Shown here: piece after piece, positions 1 through 6,906 of the stretch | How the letters are laid out: every line of letters starts with the position of its first letter | How positions within the stretch are numbered: the stretch's first letter is position 1 | Origin: Desulfurococcaceae archaeon | GTDB taxonomy: Archaea > Thermoproteota > Thermoprotei_A > Sulfolobales > Desulfurococcaceae | Assembly (NCBI GenBank): GCA_023269765.1 | Contig: JAGDWH010000017.1 | Coordinates: forward strand, 1-11,117 | Direction of reading: 5' to 3' | Length of the DNA stretch: 11,117 bases | Translations under genes and position numbers: made by a program | The notes under the pieces: model-generated | Told to the model about the DNA's origin: nothing | Seen by the model: the letters and a program-made list of their open reading frames with translations, nothing else | Database searches by the model: none

Positions 1-149
1 AGCCACTTGAGAGAACACTGATTCACATGTGCGTAGCATCCGCCAATGCTTACTTACGTAACCAGGGAACCTTTACTTCACAGAACTAGAATAACCCTTC
101 GAGTGTGAACCAGCCCCTTAATTGCACAGTTCTGTAAGAATTTCCACAT

Positions 150-362
150 ATGGGGGCATTTCCCCCTTTCTCTAATTTGCTCACAGCAAATTTAGAGGAG
201 TTCCTTTGTCCTAAGATCTTGTACCCTGTCTGTGGTTGCTTTATTGAGGATGTATCACGGAATGGAATGTATGCTGTTCAGGTTTCTCGCAAGCTAGAGA
301 CTCATCATTTACATGCCTTTGTTGCTTACTCGATAAGCTATTGCATCTCTTCGCCAAAATAG
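150..362 (+). pseudogene. possible decayed zinc-ribbon fragment, transposase-like
   Basis: The 70-residue frame contains a PVCGC half-motif, then SRNGMYAVQ and a stretch KLETHHLHAFVAYSI. The spacing loosely recalls the C-terminal zinc ribbon of TnpB/OrfB proteins (CPxCG, then YxCxxCGLExDRHxxAxxNI), but with most of the cysteines lost. The frame has no ribosome-binding site, begins inside a hairpin and ends at a stop soon after the ribbon-like part. If the resemblance is real, this is a remnant of an IS200/IS605-family element with everything upstream missing. It could equally be chance; only a profile search would tell. Confidence 0.15.
152..195. repeat. two adjacent small hairpins
   Basis: The first is GGGGG (152-156), loop CATTT, CCCCC (162-166). 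The second is CTAATTTGCT (172-181), loop CAC, AGCAAATTTAG (185-195); its arms pair fully except for one bulged A. Both are seen directly. Tandem hairpins like these occur at ends of IS200/IS605-type elements and in terminators, but neither role is proven. They fall inside a short open frame (150-362), which argues against that frame being a normal gene. Confidence 0.5.
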
Positions 363-852
363 CCATCCGAGGCAGTATGTATACCGGAGAACCGCCTACA
401 CTCAAGGTGGGGGCTGTAAAATTAAGACTAACTCGCCCTCGCTTACCAGCCTAAATTCTATAGCTCCTCTAGTGGGTTACTTTTGTTCTCGGGTTCTACT
501 TTTTAGTTGCTTTACTTTTTCTCCTTGTAAGTCACAAAAAGCCGTTATTATACTAGACACGCGAGACCCGCCACATTTCTCTCCGCCCTAGCCTTTTCCT
601 TTCACTCTTCTCGCCATTTTGGAGTTCTCCGGCCGAGTATAGTGCTCGAGGGCGATGGTCGCGCGGAGAAAGAGAGAATTGGCTGGGAGAAGTATCCGCG
701 GACTTTAATAGCAGTGGAGCCGTGTGAAGAGAACTCGTCCAAGATGGCGAAAGAGTACACGAGCTTGCGGGTTAATTGCCGGTGAAAGCCTGGAAGAGGC
801 ACTGTGCTGAAAGTTTACGGTATGAACTCGGTGTTGCTGGCTATTTTCTCAC

Positions 853-1851
853 TCAGAAGCTCACCAGTAGCCTGCCCGACTTCATTATGAGCTTATCGTC
901 TACGTAGACATCTGGATTGAGCACGACTCCATCTAGGTGTACTGGTGCCTTGATCTTGCCGCCGAAGTCGAAGTTGCTGCCAAGCGCTATGTGTATTGTT
1001 CCAATGGCTTTTTCGTCTTCGAGGACCACGCCACTGACCCTAGCCCCAGGGTTTGTCCCGATTCCAAACTCTCCAAGCTGTCTCGCTTCTATGCCATACC
1101 TTGACAGCAACTCGTTGAGAGCCTTTGCCTCAGCACCACCCTCAATGACCGTCGCAACTCCATCTTTAAATACCATTTTAATGGGCTCTTTGAGCACTCC
1201 AATGCCCGCCATGGATCCATCGACTACGACTACTCCATTCGCCGTCCCCTCTACGGGGGCTATGTAGGCCTCGCCCCCCGGCAAGTTGCCCCAGTCCCCT
1301 GCGTTCAAGAACAAGCCTGTGCTCCTTCTGGCCCTCCTGCCTTCTATTGAAAACTCGAGGTTTGTTCCTTTCTCAGTGACAACTCTAACTCGGCTACCAC
1401 TATCCAGTACCTCTGCCACGGCTTCTGTCAGCCTCTTAACGTAGTTGTAGTCGACGCCCATGGTCCTGACAAAGATATCCCTAGTTATTCCAGGCATTGT
1501 TGCGACTCTGGCGCCCCTCTCGGTGGCTTCCTTCCTTGCTTGGGTGTGCGTGAGCGACTTAGAAGTCGGCGCCACTACTACGTGAGCGCTCTTCATAGCC
1601 TCGGCAACAGGCCTTGGAGGCTCTTCGCCGTGCATGCTTCGGGGCTTCATTTCTAGGTAAATGGCCTCTCCGCTCAGCTCCAACGCCTTCAGCCACAAGT
1701 GATAGCCTATTTCTCTCAAGTATTCGTCTGTGACGACTAGCACGACTTCGCCTTGCTTAACTCCAAGGCACGTCTTGAGCGCTACTTCAGAGGCCCTCAG
1801 CAGGTCCTCCTGAACCTCGACGCGGAGAGCCTTCAGAGGCGCACCTGGCAC
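853..1851 (-). CDS. M29-family metallo-aminopeptidase
   Basis: Predicted cytosolic metal-dependent aminopeptidase of the M29 (AmpS/AmpT-like, 'leucyl aminopeptidase') family, about 332 residues, somewhat shorter than the roughly 410-residue bacterial enzymes, as is common for the archaeal branch. The expected metal-ligand boxes are present in order (numbering from 1851): LPGGEAY with Glu194, GEFGIGTNP with Glu261, HIALGSN with His287, and HLD with His305/Asp307. The family's usual Tyr just after the third box appears as Phe. The frame also allows a TTG start at 1869, overlapping the previous stop; I prefer GTG at 1851 because the GAGGTGTGA site at the end of the upstream gene is correctly spaced for it. 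It is the last gene of the five-gene operon, 7 nt after aroM. In this setting it may split an amide or peptide made by the upstream enzymes rather than act as a general peptidase; that is inference. Confidence 0.85.
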   Translation of the reverse strand: MPGAPLKALRVEVQEDLLRASEVALKTCLGVKQGEVVLVVTDEYLREIGYHLWLKALELSGEAIYLEMKPRSMHGEEPPRPVAEAMKSAHVVVAPTSKSLTHTQARKEATERGARVATMPGITRDIFVRTMGVDYNYVKRLTEAVAEVLDSGSRVRVVTEKGTNLEFSIEGRRARRSTGLFLNAGDWGNLPGGEAYIAPVEGTANGVVVVDGSMAGIGVLKEPIKMVFKDGVATVIEGGAEAKALNELLSRYGIEARQLGEFGIGTNPGARVSGVVLEDEKAIGTIHIALGSNFDFGGKIKAPVHLDGVVLNPDVYVDDKLIMKSGRLLVSF

Positions 1852-1858
1852 AGTAGGC

Positions 1859-2521
1859 TCACACCTCAACGAGGTCTCTTAGTACTCGAGCCAGCAGGCT
1901 CCTAGGCAGGAGCACGGGCTTTCCAGCGACTTCCGCAACCACCTTCTTAGCCCTGGTAGTGTAGCCTATGCAGTCCAGCACGACCAGATCCCGATCCAGC
2001 ATTTGCCGGGCTGCCTCAACGAGCTCTTCTTCACTGCCCGTATATGGAGATGCACTCGCGATCTTTACGTCCTGAGCAACACTCTTCCACTTCTCGTAGA
2101 CCATCTTAGACTGCCTTGGATCTGGGATAATGACTCCAAGCCTCTTGACGCTAAGGGCCCTCGTGACGCTCTCTATTAGCGTAGATAGCTTGACTAGGGG
2201 CTTCGATGACTCTATCGGCGGGAACTCGCCAGTACATATTATTGCAACTATGTCCACCAAGGGCTCTATCTTCTTCACGCAACCCTGAACCAGGGTCACT
2301 ATCTTCTTTACAGACACCCTTACCTCTCGCCCATTCCTCAGCCTCGTCACGAAGAAGTCCTCGTTGACGGGAGCGAGGCTCTTAATCTGCTCCTCGGTTA
2401 ATTCGTCTAGGGCTCCACACTCCACTACCTCAATGTCGCTGCCAAGAACCCCCATTATGTCAGAAGTGACATCTGTGCGCGGCGACTGGCCTATTGTGAC
2501 AAACCCAACTCTTCTCTTCAA
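1859..2521 (-). CDS. aroM: AroM family protein
   Basis: About 220 residues, essentially the length of E. coli AroM (about 225), a protein of unknown activity first noted in the aroL-aroM transcription unit. The family signature is clear: VGFVTIGQSPR at the N-terminus, a central ICTGEFP segment, and near the C-terminus LDCIGYTTRAK followed by KPVLLPRSLLARVLRDL. The paired CTG and DC-G-Y motifs resemble the two catalytic-cysteine loops of Asp/Glu racemases, so a racemase-like fold and isomerase or C-N chemistry is a reasonable guess, not an established fact. The frame extends to a TTG at 2554, overlapping the previous stop; I choose TTG at 2521 because GGGGTG lies 7 nt ahead of it and the protein then begins directly at the first conserved strand. 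Fourth gene of the operon, 16 nt after DUF917 and 7 nt before the aminopeptidase. Confidence 0.85.
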   Translation of the reverse strand: MKRRVGFVTIGQSPRTDVTSDIMGVLGSDIEVVECGALDELTEEQIKSLAPVNEDFFVTRLRNGREVRVSVKKIVTLVQGCVKKIEPLVDIVAIICTGEFPPIESSKPLVKLSTLIESVTRALSVKRLGVIIPDPRQSKMVYEKWKSVAQDVKIASASPYTGSEEELVEAARQMLDRDLVVLDCIGYTTRAKKVVAEVAGKPVLLPRSLLARVLRDLVEV

Positions 2522-2537
2522 GCAAGCGCACCCCAGC

Positions 2538-3608
2538 TCACACGCTCTTGCCAATCACGTTTCCGACTTGCGCGAGGATCTCGGGATCCTTAACGCCGGC
2601 GCCCAGCGGAATGAGCTCCTTCGGGATTACCACGATCAGCACTTCATCGCCACGCACCAGCTCGGCAGAAGTCTTCGGCATGAGGGTCTTGGCGTCAATA
2701 GTGACTATTAGGTCTGGGAAGGTGGCGTACCTCGCGCCACTACTGTCTTCTAGCGTCATGTACTCGTTCCAGATAGTCACTTCGTAGAGGGTCTTAGACC
2801 CCTTAATGAGGGCCCTGCCTATGTCGTATCCGCCCCTCGTCTCGAGCACGACTTCTTCCACAGTACCTTTGTCGACTACCCTCCCGCCACCAATATATTC
2901 GATCACCTTGTAGCACATTTCCTCGGGGCTCGTGGAGTAGCGCTCAATGATTTCGCCGATCTTCATAGCCATGGTCAAGGCCCCTGGAGCCGCGTTTCCC
3001 CTCAAGTACTCGGCTGTTACGGGGTTTCTAGTGACTGCCACCATGCCGCCTGCCTGAACGGCTGCCTCGCGCACTAGCTTGTCAACGCGCTCCAGCCTAC
3101 CGCTCGCCACGAGCTCTACGTACATGCCCTTCTCCTTGTTGCCGCCAACTGCTGCCTGAATAGACACGTAGTCCTTGAGCTTGTGCAAGCCCATCGAGCC
3201 CATTACGCCCGTTGGGTGCGCTCTGCCGTCTGCAGGCGCGTCAATCACCGGTAAGCCCATTAGCGCAGCAGGTATCCACCCATTAGTTGACGAAGCCCCC
3301 CCGTTTTCGGACGATATAAACCCGGCTATGCTGACCTTGGCATAGCTCATCAGCAGCTCGGCTGACCTGACCATGTGAGCAGGCTTCACATACTTCTCCT
3401 TAGCAGCAGGAGCACCCACAAGCGAGGCCGTTGCAACCAAGTCCCCGGGCTTGAGCTCGTCGAGGCTCACGATGTAGAGGTCTCCGAGCTCGAGGGCGAG
3501 CTTAGCGACTTGAAGCCCCATTCTGTAGTCTCCTCCACCACCCCCGCCGAGGAAAGCGCCCCCCAGCACGATTGCCTTCGCGGTTTTCTCATCTACTTTA
3601 ATCCTCAC
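2538..3608 (-). CDS. DUF917 / S-methyl-thiohydantoin desulfurase-type protein
   Basis: About 356 residues, the usual size for DUF917 proteins. The N-terminal glycine box, GGAFLGGGGGGD (residues 16-27), is the family hallmark, followed by the SLDELKPGDLVATASLVGAPAAKEK segment (in two parts), the ENGG motif near the middle, and AADGRAHPTG-type sequence. Members often sit beside hydantoinase/oxoprolinase or hydantoin-racemase genes; the domain has been renamed after a desulfurase acting on an S-methyl-thiohydantoin. The specific substrate here is unknown. The frame stays open to 3761 but that extension runs 136 bases into the upstream gene and encodes arginine/serine-rich sequence unlike the family. 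I place the start at GTG 3608, 17 nt after the racemase stop, with a G-rich site (GGAGG, then GGGGGGT) just ahead. Third gene of the operon. Confidence 0.88.
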   Translation of the reverse strand: MRIKVDEKTAKAIVLGGAFLGGGGGGDYRMGLQVAKLALELGDLYIVSLDELKPGDLVATASLVGAPAAKEKYVKPAHMVRSAELLMSYAKVSIAGFISSENGGASSTNGWIPAALMGLPVIDAPADGRAHPTGVMGSMGLHKLKDYVSIQAAVGGNKEKGMYVELVASGRLERVDKLVREAAVQAGGMVAVTRNPVTAEYLRGNAAPGALTMAMKIGEIIERYSTSPEEMCYKVIEYIGGGRVVDKGTVEEVVLETRGGYDIGRALIKGSKTLYEVTIWNEYMTLEDSSGARYATFPDLIVTIDAKTLMPKTSAELVRGDEVLIVVIPKELIPLGAGVKDPEILAQVGNVIGKSV

Positions 3609-3625
3609 GAGGACCCCCCGCCTCC

Positions 3626-4291
3626 CTACTGCTGAAAGGCCTTTCTCTGCTTTAGCACAGCTAGGGTAGCGGCTCCTGCTGCTATGACTGGGTCTATAAC
3701 GGGGACTTTCGCTATTTCCTCTGCTACCCTGGCGAAGCCTATAGTGGAGTAGCCAGTGCACCCCAGCACTACTACGTCAACGCCCGCGCTTACCAGCCTA
3801 AGCAGGGCTTCTCGGGCAGCTTCCTTTCCCCTCTCTGTGAGCAAGTCTAGGGTTGTCTGCACTCCTCTGGGCTTGGCCTCTGCGACTAAGTGACTTCCCA
3901 GCACCCTTCTTATTACCTCGGGGGTTTCCTCAGTCAGGTTCAGCACGCCCACTTTCTCGCCGTAGGCAAGGGCCAGCGAAGCAGCAGCAGAGCCTGCGCC
4001 TATCACGGGTATTTTGAGCTCTTGCCTAGCCTCACGAACAGCCGGATCCGCAGCACAGCTCACTATAACCGCCTCAACTCCCTGTCTTTCGAACTCCCTG
4101 GCAAGCCTGAGTATCTTGGGCTTTGCCAGCTCCTCTGTCTCTCTATTGTAAATGCCCTTTGGCTGGTCTTCAATACACCTGCTGATTACTTTGAGCTCTG
4201 GAAAGGCCTTTTCAATTATCCTGCCGTGCAGGTTCAGCATCTCCTCGTTAGTGAGCGTAATAACCCTTATGAGGCCCACGAAGTGCGGCAT
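3626..4291 (-). CDS. Asp/Glu/hydantoin racemase family protein
   Basis: About 221 residues, a normal length for this family of cofactor-independent racemases that use two cysteines as acid and base. Both are visible: Cys79 in VSCAADP and Cys178 in LGCTGYS. The first strand (VGLIRVITL) starts right after the chosen methionine, and a second conserved strand with PVIGAG follows at about 95-100. Substrates in the family include aspartate, glutamate, hydantoins and allantoin; maleate isomerase and arylmalonate decarboxylase also share the fold. The neighbouring DUF917 gene favours a hydantoin-like substrate, but this is inference. The frame also opens at ATG 4384, which would overlap the upstream gene by 64 bases and add a non-conserved 31-residue leader, so ATG 4291 is preferred. 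Second gene of the operon, 29 nt after the DUF1177 stop. Confidence 0.87.
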   Translation of the reverse strand: MPHFVGLIRVITLTNEEMLNLHGRIIEKAFPELKVISRCIEDQPKGIYNRETEELAKPKILRLAREFERQGVEAVIVSCAADPAVREARQELKIPVIGAGSAAASLALAYGEKVGVLNLTEETPEVIRRVLGSHLVAEAKPRGVQTTLDLLTERGKEAAREALLRLVSAGVDVVVLGCTGYSTIGFARVAEEIAKVPVIDPVIAAGAATLAVLKQRKAFQQ

Positions 4292-4320
4292 TGCCGAAGA
4301 AGCACCCAAGTACCTATGGG

Positions 4321-5262
4321 TCAGGGGGCACCTCTCCTCAGTATTTCTGCAACGGGGCCGTGGATTTTGAGTATAGTTTCCCACTCCTCGGGGTCGTAGA
4401 ACCTGGCCCTGCCGGCTGTGAACTCCTTTGCTACTTCAACGACGAACCTCGTGGCCTGCTCGAGGGCTAAGAAGTTCGTGACACCGGTTCCCGAGCCTGG
4501 GACTGCCATGCGCGCTGTTATTGCCACTCCCACTACTGGTGCCTTGGTGTAGAGCCACGGCTGCATCATGCTATTAATGTGGTACACCGGCGTCGAGTAG
4601 GGCGTAATGTCCTGCATTGTAATGGGGACTACAACTGGTGGCTCTCCCGTGACTCTCACGTATATGTCCAGCAGGTCTGGGCTCACCTTTAGTATCCAGC
4701 CCTCCTTAACTGTCGGCGTAATTGCAAACCCCGTGTGCTTTATAACCCAGTTGGCCTTAGTCGCGTCAATGGACAGTACGGCATCCATGTCTGGTGTGAC
4801 TTCTCTCTTGAGTAGAGCAAATATGTCAACAGGGGAGTCCATCATGGGAACGGGCTTGTGCGGGCGCGTGGGCGCGTTGGGGCAGACGTGAGTAGTCACC
4901 ACGACGTCTCCCGGCAGGACATCACCCCTCTTCTTCATCTCAGCTATTTTGTAAGCTGCCGCAAGCGCTACTATGGCGCCATCCGCGTCAGACACCATTC
5001 CAATAAGAGCAGGGCGCGCGCCAACCCCGCCCAGCCTTCCAACAATGCCGAGAGTGGGAGAGCCGCCACCACTGCTCTTGCCCGAGGCGCCTGGAATCCC
5101 TATTTCAATGAAGTCCGTAGAGCCCTTCGGCCCACTTATTGTCTCAACCTTAATTTCAATGTCCAGCCCCCTTTCTTTGAAAAACCTCTTTACTTGCTCA
5201 CCATTTACTCTTGGGTGTTCTAGGAGGTCTATTACCTCCATTACATGCTTGAGCGTGGACAA
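4321..5262 (-). CDS. DUF1177 family protein
   Basis: About 313 residues, full length for DUF1177. Strongly conserved family blocks are seen: SGPKGSTDFIEI (about 43-54), PTLGIVGRLGGVGARP (about 69-84), VSDADGAIVALA (about 90-101), THVCPNAPTRPHKPVP (about 124-139), LSIDATKAN (about 163-171) and QDITPYSTPVYH (about 217-228). The conserved Asp, His and Cys residues in these blocks would suit a metal site, but no activity is established that I know of. DUF1177 genes are often found with AroM, DUF917 and racemase genes, as here. First gene of the operon. The frame allows GTG at 5271, but that GTG is part of the GAGGTGA ribosome-binding site; TTG at 5262 sits 5 nt after this site and gives a start (MSTLKHVMEV) that looks right, so it is preferred. 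Confidence 0.88.
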   Translation of the reverse strand: MSTLKHVMEVIDLLEHPRVNGEQVKRFFKERGLDIEIKVETISGPKGSTDFIEIGIPGASGKSSGGGSPTLGIVGRLGGVGARPALIGMVSDADGAIVALAAAYKIAEMKKRGDVLPGDVVVTTHVCPNAPTRPHKPVPMMDSPVDIFALLKREVTPDMDAVLSIDATKANWVIKHTGFAITPTVKEGWILKVSPDLLDIYVRVTGEPPVVVPITMQDITPYSTPVYHINSMMQPWLYTKAPVVGVAITARMAVPGSGTGVTNFLALEQATRFVVEVAKEFTAGRARFYDPEEWETILKIHGPVAEILRRGAP

Positions 5263-5275
5263 ATGAGTCACCTCG
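5263..5275 (-). promoter_or_regulatory. ribosome-binding site deciding the DUF1177 start
   Basis: Read on the minus strand the sequence is CCGAGGTGACTCAT followed by TTG. GAGGTGA is a near-perfect complement to the archaeal 16S rRNA 3' end, and its 5-nt distance to TTG 5262 supports that start over GTG 5271. Confidence 0.6.
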
Positions 5276-5300
5276 GTAAGGACTTAATTAGTAAGCTAGG

Positions 5301-5322
5301 CTAATATTCCTCTATGGAGGAA
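5301..5322 (-). promoter_or_regulatory. candidate operon promoter with operator-like inverted repeat
   Basis: TTCCTC (5307-5312), spacer TATG, GAGGAA (5317-5322) is a perfect 6-bp inverted repeat. It overlaps GAATATTAG on the minus strand (5301-5309), an A/T-rich box that would place transcription start near 5280, leaving a short leader containing the GAGGTGA site. The position suits a repressor or activator site controlling the operon. The promoter assignment is weak because the box is not a strong TATA element. Confidence 0.3.
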
Positions 5323-5436
5323 ACTAGAAAACCAGCAACGTACAGTACATGAATTAAGAGTGAGATTCCACTCAGGTTACTTGGTTAAAGTGGTTGGTGT
5401 AGCACGCCAAACTCTTTGTAGCACCTATCGCAACAA

Positions 5437-5480
5437 AGCACTATAGCTATCCGGGTTGCGGGATATTACCAGCTAGTGCT
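5437..5480. repeat. nested stem-loop in the intergenic region
   Basis: Outer arms AGCACTA (5437-5443) and TAGTGCT (5474-5480) pair perfectly. Inside them GCT (5446-5448) can pair with AGC (5471-5473), and TATCC (5448-5452) with GGATA (5461-5465), the shared base allowing one or the other at the junction. The element lies about 95 bases past the M20 stop in the transcript. It could be a 3' end or processing structure for the M20 mRNA, or a regulatory site for the operon. Confidence 0.4.
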
Positions 5481-5573
5481 ATCCAAATCACGGCTTTATC
5501 GGGTCAAGAAAGCGTAACGTCTTTAAAGCCACCCTTATGATTGAAAAAGCACTCTCGCGGTATCTGGCTGACG

Positions 5574-6842
5574 CTACTGTGACGTTAAGAGCCTAAAAGC
5601 TGATAAAGTATAGACCTTTGCTGCTGTAACTACATCACTTATTTTTACTCTTTCATTATAGCCGTGTATTCCTTCAACTTCAGCAGGTCCGTAATGTATA
5701 GTTGGTATGCCTTTTAATCTGTAAAATCTCGCATCACTTGAAGCCCATTGCACGAACAACTTAGGCTCAGACCCAGTGACATCGCGTATCGAGTTAGCAA
5801 CTACTCTCACGATTTCGTTTGAGGGCGGAGTATAGTTTGCGTCAAAGGCTGCTTCTATCAGCAGATCGACATTGTACTTGCCAGCCACGTTCTTGACTTT
5901 TGTTAGAATCTCTTCCTTGGTTATACCAATTGGTATTCTAATGTCAATCTCGGCTTCGCAGTAGTCTGGCACGATGTTTATCTTCGTCCCCCCTTTAATT
6001 ATCCCAACATTAAATGATGGCCTCCTGAGTAGGGCTTTTCCTATTCCCTTTACGCCTAAGAGTTTATCAGCGATTTCTTCACTATTAGTTAAGACTTGCT
6101 CAAGCTCGGGAGGGGGAGTTGAGCTTAAGTTGATGACTTCTTTGTACAAGTCATCGATAAGTTTTAAGGCTTTAATAATTGCGCTATCGCCTAAATAAGG
6201 GCTTAATGATCCATGTGTCGCCGTCCCATGAGCAATTAGTTTTAACCACAGATTTCCTTTTTGACCAATATCTATTTGGCTTATGCCTGTCGGTTCACCT
6301 ATTATCACGTAGTCGCCCATTGCTATATTGTTTTCAACCAAGTAGCGAGTGCCGTAGTATCCACCTGTTTCTTCGTCTGGAACAATTACGAGGTAGAGCC
6401 TTCCACGCAAGTACTTCTCATACTTAGATAGAATAGTAAACGATTTTATGAGACCAGACAATCCCCCCTTCATGTCGCTGGCTCCACGGCCATATATGTA
6501 CTCCTCACTTATTTTACCAGCGAAAGGATCAAAGTCCCACTTTGAGGAATCTCCTGGGGGCACTACATCCATGTGGCCGTTGAAGACCAGCTCGGGTTTG
6601 CCTTTACCTATGCTAGTTACAATATTTACTCTACCTTTCTCGGGTTCGAAGCTTTTCACATCAAAACCGCTTTCTTCCAACATATCCTTAATGAAGCCAG
6701 CTATTTCTAGCATATCGCCTGGAGGGTTTACGGATTTTATTTTAATGAGGTCTGATACTAGCAATGCCAGTTCTTTCTTAGTCCTCTCTACTTCTTCTAA
6801 CAGTTTGTACTCTATGTTTTGCGGTCCTTCAGAGTTGTGCAT
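5574..6842 (-). CDS. M20-family zinc deacylase/peptidase (ArgE/DapE/ACY1 type)
   Basis: A 422-residue cytosolic hydrolase of the M20 family, which removes an acyl group or amino acid from an amide using two zinc ions. All expected residues are present: GHMDVVPPG with His90 and Asp92, GRGASDMKGG with Asp123, DEETGG with the catalytic Glu157 and metal ligand Glu158, GEPTG with Glu183, and GIHGYNERV with His393 near the C-terminus. The lid domain (about 190-305) includes His210 of the ATHGSLSP segment. Length matches ArgE/DapE-like deacylases, including YlmB, which deformylates a thiamin-pyrimidine precursor; the exact substrate cannot be read from motifs. It is transcribed away from an ECF transporter across a 102-base promoter region, suggesting it processes the imported compound. 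ATG 6842 is the first start of the frame. Composition is AT-richer than the operon downstream. Alternative roles: carboxypeptidase, acetylornithine or succinyl-diaminopimelate hydrolase. Confidence 0.88.
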   Translation of the reverse strand: MHNSEGPQNIEYKLLEEVERTKKELALLVSDLIKIKSVNPPGDMLEIAGFIKDMLEESGFDVKSFEPEKGRVNIVTSIGKGKPELVFNGHMDVVPPGDSSKWDFDPFAGKISEEYIYGRGASDMKGGLSGLIKSFTILSKYEKYLRGRLYLVIVPDEETGGYYGTRYLVENNIAMGDYVIIGEPTGISQIDIGQKGNLWLKLIAHGTATHGSLSPYLGDSAIIKALKLIDDLYKEVINLSSTPPPELEQVLTNSEEIADKLLGVKGIGKALLRRPSFNVGIIKGGTKINIVPDYCEAEIDIRIPIGITKEEILTKVKNVAGKYNVDLLIEAAFDANYTPPSNEIVRVVANSIRDVTGSEPKLFVQWASSDARFYRLKGIPTIHYGPAEVEGIHGYNERVKISDVVTAAKVYTLSAFRLLTSQ

Positions 6843-6856
6843 AGATGCCGCCTATC

Positions 6857-6870
6857 TTAACGGTTAAATC
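6857..6870. promoter_or_regulatory. operator-like palindrome and minus-strand TATA-like box
   Basis: TTAAC (6857-6861), G, GTTAA (6863-6867) is a perfect inverted repeat between the two divergent genes. On the minus strand the same bases form GATTTAACC (6862-6870), centred about 24 bases before the M20 start codon, which would give a leaderless or nearly leaderless M20 transcript. A regulator bound here would sit on the M20 promoter. Seen in sequence; function inferred. Confidence 0.35.
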
Positions 6871-6906
6871 ATGCTTACCAGACAATGAAGATTTTGTTGA
6901 TTGAAA

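Larger units (their letters stand above)
1..852. other. gene-poor left flank, probably decayed
   Basis: This 850-base stretch lies beyond the 3' end of the minus-strand operon. Short open frames exist on both strands (for example 150-362 plus and 602-802 minus), but none has a convincing ribosome-binding site, a clean start or a recognisable domain. A plus-strand frame open from 531 to about 785 reads rather protein-like in its second half but has no usable start near its beginning. T-rich patches around 480-525 could be transcription-termination sequence for plus-strand transcripts. The likeliest reading is old, degraded coding DNA or an insertion scar. I see no tRNA, rRNA or repeat array here. 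Confidence 0.5.
5263..5573. other. intergenic region between M20 gene and DUF1177 operon
   Basis: About 310 bases without a gene. It holds the 3' end region of the M20 transcript and the probable promoter of the DUF1177 operon, both on the minus strand. Individual elements (ribosome-binding site, TATA-like box, inverted repeat, nested hairpin) are listed separately. Also seen is a direct repeat GTAGCAC at 5399-5405 and 5418-5424, with the inverted copy GTGCTA at 5477-5482. Confidence 0.6.

Noticed and set aside
80..135. Inverted repeat ACAGAACT / AGTTCTGT as terminal repeats of a mobile element
   Set aside because: Only 8 bp with a 40-base gap, no target-site duplication and no transposase between; likely chance.
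260..309. C/D box small RNA on the minus strand (ATGATGA at 303-309, CTGA near 279)
   Set aside because: The 20-base spacing between the boxes is too long for a standard guide, and no clear second C'/D pair follows.
602..802. 66-residue minus-strand frame as a sixth operon gene
   Set aside because: No ribosome-binding site, no recognisable domain, and the sequence looks like random translation; the operon appears to end at 853.
3609..3761. N-terminal extension of the DUF917 frame (51 extra residues)
   Set aside because: It runs 136 bases into the racemase gene, encodes low-complexity Arg/Ser-rich sequence, and a better GTG start with an upstream G-rich site exists at 3608.
2364..5266. Several plus-strand frames of 79-169 residues opposite the operon
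   Set aside because: These are antisense shadows of well-supported minus-strand genes; their sequence is Ser/Pro/Thr-rich and lacks domains.
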